Assembly: GCF_026914305.1 (NCBI RefSeq)
Contig: NZ_CP113866.1
Location: 1,429,501-1,493,500 of the forward strand
DNA length: 64,000 nucleotides
Source: Caldicellulosiruptor acetigenus
GTDB taxonomy: Bacteria > Bacillota > Thermoanaerobacteria > Caldicellulosiruptorales > Caldicellulosiruptoraceae
Reading direction: 5' to 3'
The notes under the pieces are model-generated. The model searched no databases. It had not been told where the DNA came from and saw nothing but the letters and a program-made list of their open reading frames with translations. The position numbers and the translations under genes were made by a program. Of this stretch, positions 17,985 to 25,337 are shown piece by piece (within the stretch, counting starts at the first letter, position 1; each line of letters opens with the position of its first letter).

Positions 17985-18404
17985 TCATTTATTGTAAATA
18001 ATCATATATACTCTTGTACCCTTGCCTTTTTGTGAATCAATCTCAAAGTAATCTGAATACTTCTTCATGTTTGGAAGACCCATACCCGCTCCAAATCCCA
18101 AGTTTCTTATTTCTTCTGGAGCGGTGGAATACCCTTCTTTCATTGCAAGCTCTATATCTTCAATCCCAGGTCCATTGTCTTGAGCTATTACTTCAATCTT
18201 ATCTTTTGAAATTATGGCTTTTAAAATACCACCAACAGAATGTATAACAATATTCATCTCCGCTTCATAAGAGACAATGGCAACTTTTTTGAGTATCTCT
18301 GGTTTTACACCAAGTTTTTTTAAAGTCTCTTTAATCTTAGAAGAAGCTTCACCTGCTAATATAAAATTGCCTGGTTCAATCTCAAATTCCAGCTCAAGCA
18401 GCAT
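17985..18404 (-). CDS. RsbT/SpoIIAB-like anti-sigma-type ATPase
   Basis: About 139 residues of a GHKL serine-kinase-type ATPase. The N-box is in YEAEMNIVIHSVGG, the G1 box is AQDNGPGIEDIELAM, and the G2 loop is LGFGAGMGLPNMKKYSD. This set resembles RsbT/RsbW/SpoIIAB switch kinases rather than sensor histidine kinases. No sigma factor or anti-anti-sigma (STAS) gene is nearby, so its target is not evident; the HydS-like protein or the DRTGG proteins are candidates by context. The ATG at 18404 was chosen; a GTG at 18419 is a possible alternative. The gene starts close to the end of the upstream DRTGG gene. Confidence 0.83.
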   Translation of the reverse strand: MLLELEFEIEPGNFILAGEASSKIKETLKKLGVKPEILKKVAIVSYEAEMNIVIHSVGGILKAIISKDKIEVIAQDNGPGIEDIELAMKEGYSTAPEEIRNLGFGAGMGLPNMKKYSDYFEIDSQKGKGTRVYMIIYNK

Positions 18405-18409
18405 CTTTC

Positions 18410-18763
18410 TCAGCAGCACCCTTCTTTCCCAAGTCCGTTTTCATAAAGTATCCCACATGCTTGAAACATTGGATAGTCGGTTCCAAGAAGAGCTATACAC
18501 TTTTCTTTTGCAAGTTTTAACATCTCTTCAGATGGTTGTTTGCCTCGAACAATTATTACAGCTTTTATATCCATCATCTCTGCAGTTCTTATCACTTGAG
18601 GATTTACAAGACCTGTCAATAAAATCACCTTTTCTTTCACAAATGCCAAAACGTCGCTCATAAGGTCAGAACCACATGCATTCAAAAATTCCTCGCTACA
18701 TAGCTCTTCCGGCTCGAAATAAACCTTGCAATTTAGAAGTTCCTTTATTTTTGTTAATTTCAT
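18410..18763 (-). CDS. DRTGG-domain protein (upstream copy)
   Basis: About 117 residues, a single DRTGG-type domain. Core stretches are VILLTGLVNPQVIRTAEM and IKAVIIVRGKQPSEEMLKL, then CIALLGTDYPMFQACGIL. It ends with a Gly-Cys-Cys tail. The ATG at 18763 has GGAGG 8 nt upstream; a GTG 11 codons earlier has no site and is rejected. It lies between tlyA and the RsbT-like ATPase and is the first gene of the signalling set. Function unknown beyond a likely ligand-binding role. Confidence 0.82.
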   Translation of the reverse strand: MKLTKIKELLNCKVYFEPEELCSEEFLNACGSDLMSDVLAFVKEKVILLTGLVNPQVIRTAEMMDIKAVIIVRGKQPSEEMLKLAKEKCIALLGTDYPMFQACGILYENGLGKEGCC

Positions 18764-18782
18764 AACAAAAACCTCCAAAATT

Positions 18783-19592
18783 TTACTTTTTCTCACCTAA
18801 TGTTTCAAAAGCTTGGTTGACAATTTCTTCTATTGAAATGTCAACCATGTTATTTTTGGTCTCGTCCTCCATTTTAATATAGAGGAGATATTCTATATTT
18901 CCCTCTGGCCCTGTGATTGGCGAATATGTCAGACCCTTGATTGAGATTCCGAGCGAAAAATAGTGATCAATTACCTTTTTGATCACATTTTTATGAGTTT
19001 CCTTAGACTTTACAACTCCTCTTTTTCCAACCTCCTTTCTTCCTGCTTCAAACTGGGGTTTTATCAGCAAAACGCTTTCTGTACCATTCTCCATGAACTC
19101 TTTTACCTTCTCTGCAATTAGGTTCAAAGAAATAAAGGAGACATCGCATACTATAATATCAATTTTATCCTGAATACTTTTTCTATCAAAGTACCTAAAA
19201 TTAGTCTTTTCAAAATTTACTACTCTCGGGTCCTCTCTTAACTTCCATGCAAGCTGACCATATCCAACATCCACACAGTAAACCTTTTTAGCACCATGTT
19301 GAAGCAAACAGTCTGTAAAACCTCCTGTTGAAGCACCAATGTCAAGGGCTATTTTGCCTTCAACAGAAATTCTAAAAAACTCTAAAGCCTTTTCAAGTTT
19401 AAGACCGCCTCTGCTGACATATTTTAGTGGCTCTTTTATTATTATCTGGCTGCTTTCATCTATCATTTCTCCTGCTTTTTCTATCTTTTGATTATTCACA
19501 TATACGTTACCACTCAAAATTAATGCTTTTGCCTTTTCACGTGATTCTGCCAAACCTTTTTCAACAAGAAGTATATCAGCCCTCTTTTTCAA
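18783..19592 (-). CDS. tlyA: TlyA-family rRNA 2'-O-methyltransferase
   Basis: A 269-residue protein: N-terminal S4 RNA-binding domain (about 4-62, RADILLVEKGLAESREKAKA and following), then an FtsJ-type SAM-dependent methyltransferase with motif I in ALDIGASTGGFTDCLLQ and DIIVCDVSFISLNLIAEK. TlyA proteins 2'-O-methylate cytidines in rRNA. It starts with TTG overlapping the dxs stop by 4 nt. The dxs-tlyA pair is a conserved Firmicute neighbourhood in which argR and recN usually follow; here the DRTGG/hydrogenase cluster follows instead. Confidence 0.93.
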   Translation of the reverse strand: MKKRADILLVEKGLAESREKAKALILSGNVYVNNQKIEKAGEMIDESSQIIIKEPLKYVSRGGLKLEKALEFFRISVEGKIALDIGASTGGFTDCLLQHGAKKVYCVDVGYGQLAWKLREDPRVVNFEKTNFRYFDRKSIQDKIDIIVCDVSFISLNLIAEKVKEFMENGTESVLLIKPQFEAGRKEVGKRGVVKSKETHKNVIKKVIDHYFSLGISIKGLTYSPITGPEGNIEYLLYIKMEDETKNNMVDISIEEIVNQAFETLGEKK

Positions 19593-21439
19593 CTCTCTAT
19601 CAACTCCATAACTACTTTTGTTAAGTTTTCTCTGTCCATCCCGAGCATGAAATAAAGCTGAGAAATTGAACCATGAGGAATAAATCTATCAGGTATAGCT
19701 ATGTGCCTAATCTCTGGTGATTTTTCTTCAGCTATAATACTTTTTATTTTTTCACCAAGCCCTCCGATAATACTGTTGTCCTCTACAATTAAAATCTTTT
19801 GATGTGTATTTATTATTCTTTTTATAATCTTGGTATTCAAAGGTTTTATAAATCTTACATTTACCAGTGTTACATCCAACTTGTTTTTGCTAATAATATC
19901 ATACAACATTGAAACATGTCTTCCAATAGAAAATATGGCCAGATTCTTTCCTTCTTTTAATATCTCTGGTTCAGAAAGTTTAATTTCATCATAAAGACCT
20001 ACCTGTTTGCAGCTCCCGCGCGGATATCTTATTGCAATAGGTCCGTCCTGATAAAAAGCTGCAAATTCCAGCATCATTTCAAATTCTTTTGTATCCTTTG
20101 GCACCATCAATGTCAAGTTTGGAATTAGGCTCAAATACGATATATCAAAACTTCCATGGTGTGTCTCTCCATCCTCGCCAACAAGACCTGCTCTGTCTAC
20201 ACAGAAGACCACATTCAAATTTTGAAGACACACATCATGAATAATCTGGTCAAAAGCTCTTTGTAGGAAGGTTGAATATATAGCAACAAACGGTTTAAAT
20301 CCCTCTTTAGCAAGGGCACCTGCAAAAGTGACCGCATGTTCCTCTGCTATTCCAACATCAAAAAACCTTTGAGGATACATCTTTGCAAACTTGCTAAGAC
20401 CAGTACCATCAGGCATTGCAGCGGTGATTGCTAATATCTTTGGATTGCACTTGGCAAGCTCGCAAAGTTTATCACCTAAAACCTCAGAAAATGTCTTTGA
20501 AGTATTGTCAGATAAATGATTTCCAGTTTCTATGTCAAATGGCGGAACACCATGGAACTTTTCTGGAAACCTTTCAGCATGTTCATATCCTTTACCCTTT
20601 TGGGTAACCACATGGACCAAAACAGGTCTCTCAAAATCCTTAACACTTTCAAATACTTCACAAAGCCTTTCTATGTCATGACCGTCAATAGGTCCATAAT
20701 ATTCAAATCCAAGCGCTTCAAACAAAGTCCCAGGAAAGAAAAAATATTTTAAACTTCCTTTTACCTTTCTCACAAACTTACTCAAGTTCTTTCCAACAAC
20801 CGGGATTCCTTCTACCAAGCTATCAGCAGCCTTTTTCAATTTAAAATAACGTGGTTTTGTTCGTACCTTTGATAGATATTTTGCAATCGCACCAACATTT
20901 TTGGAGATTGACATGTCATTGTCATTCAAAACAACAAGAAGCTTACCATTGTACCTGCCGGCATTATTGAGTCCTTCATATGCAAGCCCCCCTGTTAAAG
21001 CTCCATCTCCTATTACCGCAATCACATTGTGGTTTTCCTTTTTAAGATCACGTGCAACTGCAAATCCCAGTGCAACAGAAATAGATGTGGAACTGTGTCC
21101 AGTATCAAACGAGTCATAAATGCTTTCTTTTGACTTTGGAAAACCGCTCAAACCACCAAATTTCCTTAAAGTATTAAATTTTTGTTTTCGTCCTGTCAAA
21201 ATCTTATAAACATAACATTGATGTCCTACATCCCACACAATTTTATCTTTTGGTGGGTCAAATACTTTTAACAGAGCAAGAGTCAGTTCAACAACTCCCA
21301 AATTTGCTGCCAAATGTCCACCTGTATTGGCGATGTTATATAACAGAAATTCTCTTATTTCTTCGGCAAGTTCATAAAGTTCAGATATACTCAATCTTTT
21401 TACATCTTCAGGATAGTTTACCTTTTCTAATATACCCAA
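19589..21439 (-). CDS. dxs: 1-deoxy-D-xylulose-5-phosphate synthase
   Basis: A 616-residue thiamine-diphosphate enzyme that condenses pyruvate and glyceraldehyde 3-phosphate, the first step of the MEP isoprenoid pathway. The ThDP motif is AVIGDGALTGGLAYEGLNN (about 146-164). Other signatures are DTGHSSTSISVALGFA and the transketolase-like DVGIAEEHAVTFAGALA. Length is typical. The start is TTG with a weak ribosome-binding site. It lies downstream of the OLE RNA and oapA and overlaps tlyA. Confidence 0.96.
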   Translation of the reverse strand: MGILEKVNYPEDVKRLSISELYELAEEIREFLLYNIANTGGHLAANLGVVELTLALLKVFDPPKDKIVWDVGHQCYVYKILTGRKQKFNTLRKFGGLSGFPKSKESIYDSFDTGHSSTSISVALGFAVARDLKKENHNVIAVIGDGALTGGLAYEGLNNAGRYNGKLLVVLNDNDMSISKNVGAIAKYLSKVRTKPRYFKLKKAADSLVEGIPVVGKNLSKFVRKVKGSLKYFFFPGTLFEALGFEYYGPIDGHDIERLCEVFESVKDFERPVLVHVVTQKGKGYEHAERFPEKFHGVPPFDIETGNHLSDNTSKTFSEVLGDKLCELAKCNPKILAITAAMPDGTGLSKFAKMYPQRFFDVGIAEEHAVTFAGALAKEGFKPFVAIYSTFLQRAFDQIIHDVCLQNLNVVFCVDRAGLVGEDGETHHGSFDISYLSLIPNLTLMVPKDTKEFEMMLEFAAFYQDGPIAIRYPRGSCKQVGLYDEIKLSEPEILKEGKNLAIFSIGRHVSMLYDIISKNKLDVTLVNVRFIKPLNTKIIKRIINTHQKILIVEDNSIIGGLGEKIKSIIAEEKSPEIRHIAIPDRFIPHGSISQLYFMLGMDRENLTKVVMELIES

Positions 21440-21457
21440 TACTTCTCACTTCCCAAA

Positions 21458-22009
21458 CTACATTTTTAAAAATATTCCAAGAATCTTTCCGCTTATTTTT
21501 ACAATCTCATTACTCTTTTTGATTGCAAAATATTTTCCAATTGATTTGCCAGATATTGTTATAGCAGCAACCATTGCAGTCAAAAGTATTGAAAGAAGAA
21601 TGGGATTAGCTTTGCTATTTTTTGCTATATAAAATACAATACTTGCAGAAAGTGCTCCACTCAATATTCCGCATATATCTCCTATAACATCGTTGCAAAT
21701 AGAAGATACTTTGCTTGCATTTTTTATGAGCCATACACTCACCTTTGCACCTTTTACTTTCTTTGCAGCCATTGCGTGAAAAGGAACCTCATCAGCTGCG
21801 GTTGTAGCAATACCAATTATGTCAAAGATTATTCCTAATAAAATTATACAAAATAAAAGTATGAATGAAATTGTCACAGGTAATCTTTCTGATACATAGC
21901 TTGAAATGTAGTTTAGAGTAGCCGACAGTAAAAACGATAAAATAAACAATATTAGTGTCCATTTGAAATATTCTCGCTTTTTATTCTGCATTTTCTTCTT
22001 ATTTTTCAT
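21458..22009 (-). CDS. oapA: OLE-associated protein A (OapA), DUF21/CorB-like membrane protein
   Basis: A 183-residue membrane protein with a Lys-rich N-terminus and four hydrophobic segments (about 15-35, 43-65, 113-132, 137-156). Between helices 2 and 3 is the conserved-looking loop IATTAADEVPFHAMAAKKV. Short DUF21-type proteins like this are often labelled Mg2+/Co2+ transporter CorB, but they lack the CBS domains. OapA of Bacillus halodurans has this size and topology, binds OLE RNA and sits beside its gene. Here the gene starts 47 nt downstream of the OLE-type RNA on the same strand. GGAG precedes the ATG by 7 nt. The identity is inferred from topology and position. Confidence 0.82.
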   Translation of the reverse strand: MKNKKKMQNKKREYFKWTLILFILSFLLSATLNYISSYVSERLPVTISFILLFCIILLGIIFDIIGIATTAADEVPFHAMAAKKVKGAKVSVWLIKNASKVSSICNDVIGDICGILSGALSASIVFYIAKNSKANPILLSILLTAMVAAITISGKSIGKYFAIKKSNEIVKISGKILGIFLKM

Positions 22010-22055
22010 TTTTCATCTCCCAAGACATACTATTTGAAAAATATATAAATTTATT

Positions 22056-22670
22056 GGGATAGGGTGATTTTACGAAGGGTAAATTTTGCGGCTTAAGGTC
22101 TGGTAGGATTTCCCCCAAACTTACCTCCCGTCGCCAGGAGGCGGTTTCCCTTTAAAAGTTTGGGTGTGCGGTTGCCCAACACACAACCAGATCGCCACTT
22201 AGTCCGCACTTTAATCCCCTTCGTAAAGCCAAATACTTGGCACAGCCTAGGAGCTTTCCTCGACAGAGGGCATGCTTTCTAGCCTCTTTTGCGAAATAGA
22301 TTTCAGGCCTCAAGACCTTCCTAAAAACGGGCCCTATTTTTAGGAAGGCCAGAAATTCGGCCATCCGTCTATTCCGCTCAAGGCAGGCTACACTACCCCA
22401 AGCACATCCTTCCTTAAAAAAGGACGCATCTGGCGGTAGGTTTTACTAACGCACAAAAAGCTTATTTCTTTTTGTGCGTTAGCCTCCACGGGAAAAGGGT
22501 TGCATCCTGCATGCCATTGCAGGACTCCCTTAACCCTTACTCCCAGCTTCAACCCCTGACTGGGCGTCAGAAGCCGAAACCAGGAACTTCATCGGTGTGC
22601 CCTTTGGCGGATTTTTAGGCCCGCCTTCGAAAGCAGCCACTCTGACTAGGATACTGCATCACCCTATCCC
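22056..22670 (-). ncRNA. OLE (ornate, large, extremophilic) RNA
   Basis: This gene-free 615-nt block is clearly more GC-rich than its surroundings and dense in helices. Its ends form a perfect 13-bp terminal stem: the arms at 22056-22068 and 22658-22670 are GGGATAGGGTGAT and its complement. Internal hairpins include a perfect 15-bp stem (22446-22460 with 22468-22482, 7-nt loop), a 12-bp stem (22316-22327 with 22337-22348), a 7-bp stem (22505-22511 with 22518-22524) and a 5-bp stem (22125-22129 with 22138-22142). Length, own promoter, flanking oapA-like gene and the dxs-tlyA neighbourhood all match OLE RNA. OLE forms a membrane-bound ribonucleoprotein linked to stress and Mg2+ physiology. A 70-codon open frame inside it is not a gene. 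Confidence 0.88.
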
Positions 22671-22707
22671 ATTTTAACGTTCTTGATTATTCAGTTTTCA
22701 GAATAAT

Positions 22708-22736
22708 ATTATATCACAGCTTTTGTTTTGCTTCAA
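22708..22736 (-). promoter_or_regulatory. promoter of the OLE RNA
   Basis: On the minus strand, TTGAAG (22736-22731), a 17-nt spacer and TATAAT (22713-22708), with the TG of an extended -10 (TGATATAAT). The predicted start is near 22701, about 30 nt before the terminal stem. The -35 overlaps the 3' end of the PAP2 gene. With no terminator visible after the RNA, the same promoter may also serve oapA-dxs-tlyA. Confidence 0.75.
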
Positions 22737-23179
22737 ATCATTATTGTGGCAATCAATATTCCAACTACAGCTCCTGCAAAGACCTCTGTAGGTTTGTGAC
22801 CTATGAGCTCCTTTAGTTTATATTGAGGCTTGTAATGTGGTGAAAGATAAATCTCAATTATCTCGTTCAAAGTCTGTGCCTGTTTCCCAGCCTCTCTTCT
22901 TACTCCTGCCGCATCGTACATTACAATTAAAGTGAATGTTAATGAAATAGCAAAATTGGTTGAGCTAAAGCCATCTATAAGCCCCACAGCAGTTGAAAGC
23001 CCACATGCAAACGCTGAATGAGAACTCGGCATCCCTCCGGAGCTTATGAACCATTTGAGGTTGAGCTTTCGTGTCATGATAAATGCTATCACAATCTTTA
23101 AAAACTGTGCAGCAAACCAGCTGACAACACCAACCTCAAGCGCCTTATTCTTTAAAATCTCTAATACAACCTCTCTCAT
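22733..23179 (-). CDS. divergent PAP2-family membrane protein
   Basis: About 148 residues, four to five membrane segments. It carries the reduced PAP2 motif ISSGGMPSSHSAFACGLST followed by VMYDAAGVRREAGKQAQ, as in the divergent PAP2 family (YuiD-like), whose enzymatic activity is unproven. The ATG at 23179 has GAGGGGA upstream. An in-frame start 23 codons earlier lies inside pcrA without a site and is rejected. It overlaps the end of pcrA by a few bases. Confidence 0.87.
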   Translation of the reverse strand: MREVVLEILKNKALEVGVVSWFAAQFLKIVIAFIMTRKLNLKWFISSGGMPSSHSAFACGLSTAVGLIDGFSSTNFAISLTFTLIVMYDAAGVRREAGKQAQTLNEIIEIYLSPHYKPQYKLKELIGHKPTEVFAGAVVGILIATIMI

Positions 23180-23186
23180 CTTCCCC

Positions 23187-25331
23187 TCAACCAATCCTCT
23201 TAAGATTTGCATAGGACAAAAGTAGCCTTTTCTGTCCAATATTTTCAAAATCTACTACTGCCTCTCTCCTATCATCTGAAAGCCAGATAACTTTTCCAAC
23301 TCCAAACTTTCCGTGCTGGACCTTGTTTCCAACCTGTAGATTGCTAATAGAAACATCTTCAGCTTGATTAATCTTGACAGAAAATGTTTGGTGAGTTTTA
23401 GTAATAGGACTATAAATAACTTGAATGTATTTTTGAGGAATCTCCTCAATGAAACATGACTTTTGCCGTGAAGAAAACCTGCCAAATACTCTTCGATTGT
23501 TAGCATATGTCAGAACAAGAAGCTTTTTTGCTCTGGTAATTGCAACGTAACACAGTCTTCTTTCTTCTTCAAGTTCCTTTTCAGCCTCAACAGGTTCTTC
23601 TGCCCTAACAAGCGGAAACAGTCCTTCTTCCAGCCCTGTGAGAAAGACAACTTCAAATTCCAATCCTTTTGCAGCATGAACTGTCATAAGCGAAACTTTT
23701 TCTTCTTTTTGAGTATCTTCCTCTTCAGAACTCAAAGTAATAGAGTTCAAAAAGTTTTGCAAGGTTGGCTCTTCATTTTCTTCTTCAAAAATAGCTGCAG
23801 CGCTTATAAGCTGCTCAATATTCTTGGCTCTCTGAAACTCTTCTTCACTTTTGCTACTGAGCAAGCTTTCTAAATACCCTGTCTTGTCAAGCACAAGTTT
23901 GATGGCTGAAGATACAGACAAATCCTCTGCCTCAGCTTTCAAATCCTCTATCAGCGAGATAAAGCTATTTAGTTTTTCGTATGTCTTTTTGTCAAAATCA
24001 AACTTTGCTCGCTCGAGTAAGACGGTATACGCAGAAACATTATATTCTTCGCTCAAAGCCTTTATTTTCTCTATTGTACTGTTTCCTATACCCCTTCTTG
24101 GGACATTGATAATCCTAAATAGACTCAAATCGTCATGCGGATTTGTGATAAGTCTCAAATAAGCAATTATATCTTTTATTTCTTTTCTTTCATAAAATCG
24201 CAAAGTACCCACAACTTTGTATGGCACAGAATAAGCCGAAAGTGCATTCTCAAAGTTTACAGACTGAGCATTTGTTCGGTAGAGTACTCCTATTTCTGAA
24301 GGTGAAAGTCCGCTTTCAATAAGATTTTTCACACTTGATGCAACAAACTCTGCTTCATTCACTTCATCAAAAGCTGAGTATAGAAAAATCTTTTCACCCT
24401 CGGTGTTGTCTGTCCACAACCTTTTAGATTTTCTATAATAGTTGTGTTTTATAACCTCATTTGCAGCTGAGAGTATTGTCTTTGTAGACCTGTAGTTTTT
24501 TTCTAATTTTATTACCTTGGCATCGCTAAAAACCTTTTCAAATTCCAAAATATTTTTTATATTTGCTCCTCTGAAACTGTATATACTCTGGTCGTCATCA
24601 CCGACAACACAGACATTTCTGTGTTTTTGTGAAAGTAAATAAATAAAATAAAACTGAGCATGGTTTGTATCTTGATACTCATCTACCAAAATGTATTTAA
24701 ACTTATTCTGATACTTTTCCAGAATGTCAGGGTTTGTTTCAAAAAGAACTACAGTGTAATACAGAAGGTCATCAAAGTCAAACGCATTGTATTCTTTTAA
24801 AAGTTTATTGTAAAGTTTATACACCTCAACAACACGACCATCAACATCACCGTATCTGTATACATCAGAAGGTCCGATTAGTTGATTTTTGAAATTACTA
24901 ATCTGCCTTGATACATATCTGATATCAAGCTTTTCTGAGTCGATGTTTAGCTTGTCAAAGCACTCCTTTAAAAGCTGCTGTCTATCCTGTGTATCAAATA
25001 TTACAAAGTTGTTTGAAAATCCTATATTATGAGCTTCCATTCTCAAAATCCTTGCACACGCAGCATGAAAAGTAGACACACACATTTCTGAAAATGACTG
25101 AGTGCTAACAAGCCTTTTTATCCTTTCTTTCATCTCATCAGCAGCTTTGTTTGTAAAAGTAATTGCAAGGATATTGCCCGGATTTGCTAACCCCATATTC
25201 AATATATATGCTATTCTATATGTTATGACACGAGTTTTCCCTGAACCTGCACCAGCCAATACTAAAAGCGGCCCTTCTGTTGAAAGAACCGCCTCTTTTT
25301 GCTGCTCATTTAGTTCTTTTAACCATTCCAT
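23187..25331 (-). CDS. pcrA: UvrD/PcrA-type DNA helicase
   Basis: A 714-residue superfamily 1A helicase used in repair and replication-fork maintenance. Motif I is LAGAGSGKTRVITYR (about 26-40), motif II LVDEYQDTNHAQF, motif III GDDDQSIYSFRGA, motif IV KLEKNYRST, motif V MTVHAAKGLEFEVVFL and motif VI YVAITRAKK. The C-terminal about 70 residues form the PcrA-type RNA polymerase-binding Tudor-like tail (GNKVQHGKFGVGKVIWL). It follows pheT by about 6 nt. Confidence 0.96.
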   Translation of the reverse strand: MEWLKELNEQQKEAVLSTEGPLLVLAGAGSGKTRVITYRIAYILNMGLANPGNILAITFTNKAADEMKERIKRLVSTQSFSEMCVSTFHAACARILRMEAHNIGFSNNFVIFDTQDRQQLLKECFDKLNIDSEKLDIRYVSRQISNFKNQLIGPSDVYRYGDVDGRVVEVYKLYNKLLKEYNAFDFDDLLYYTVVLFETNPDILEKYQNKFKYILVDEYQDTNHAQFYFIYLLSQKHRNVCVVGDDDQSIYSFRGANIKNILEFEKVFSDAKVIKLEKNYRSTKTILSAANEVIKHNYYRKSKRLWTDNTEGEKIFLYSAFDEVNEAEFVASSVKNLIESGLSPSEIGVLYRTNAQSVNFENALSAYSVPYKVVGTLRFYERKEIKDIIAYLRLITNPHDDLSLFRIINVPRRGIGNSTIEKIKALSEEYNVSAYTVLLERAKFDFDKKTYEKLNSFISLIEDLKAEAEDLSVSSAIKLVLDKTGYLESLLSSKSEEEFQRAKNIEQLISAAAIFEEENEEPTLQNFLNSITLSSEEEDTQKEEKVSLMTVHAAKGLEFEVVFLTGLEEGLFPLVRAEEPVEAEKELEEERRLCYVAITRAKKLLVLTYANNRRVFGRFSSRQKSCFIEEIPQKYIQVIYSPITKTHQTFSVKINQAEDVSISNLQVGNKVQHGKFGVGKVIWLSDDRREAVVDFENIGQKRLLLSYANLKRIG

Positions 25332-25337
25332 CTCTTT

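Noticed and set aside
18764..18796. GTG start 11 codons before the upstream DRTGG gene
   Set aside because: No ribosome-binding site; GGAGG lies inside this extension, in front of the ATG at 18763.
22152..22364. 70-codon open reading frame on the minus strand
   Set aside because: It lies wholly inside the structured OLE-type RNA, has no ribosome-binding site and encodes a low-likelihood, Cys/Arg-rich product.
22056..22670. RNase P RNA or tmRNA as identity of the structured RNA
   Set aside because: A GAGGAAAG-like stretch occurs in the middle, not near the 5' end as in RNase P, and no matching 3' conserved region was seen. The length (615 nt) is too great for either, and no tag peptide frame with a tRNA-like end is present.
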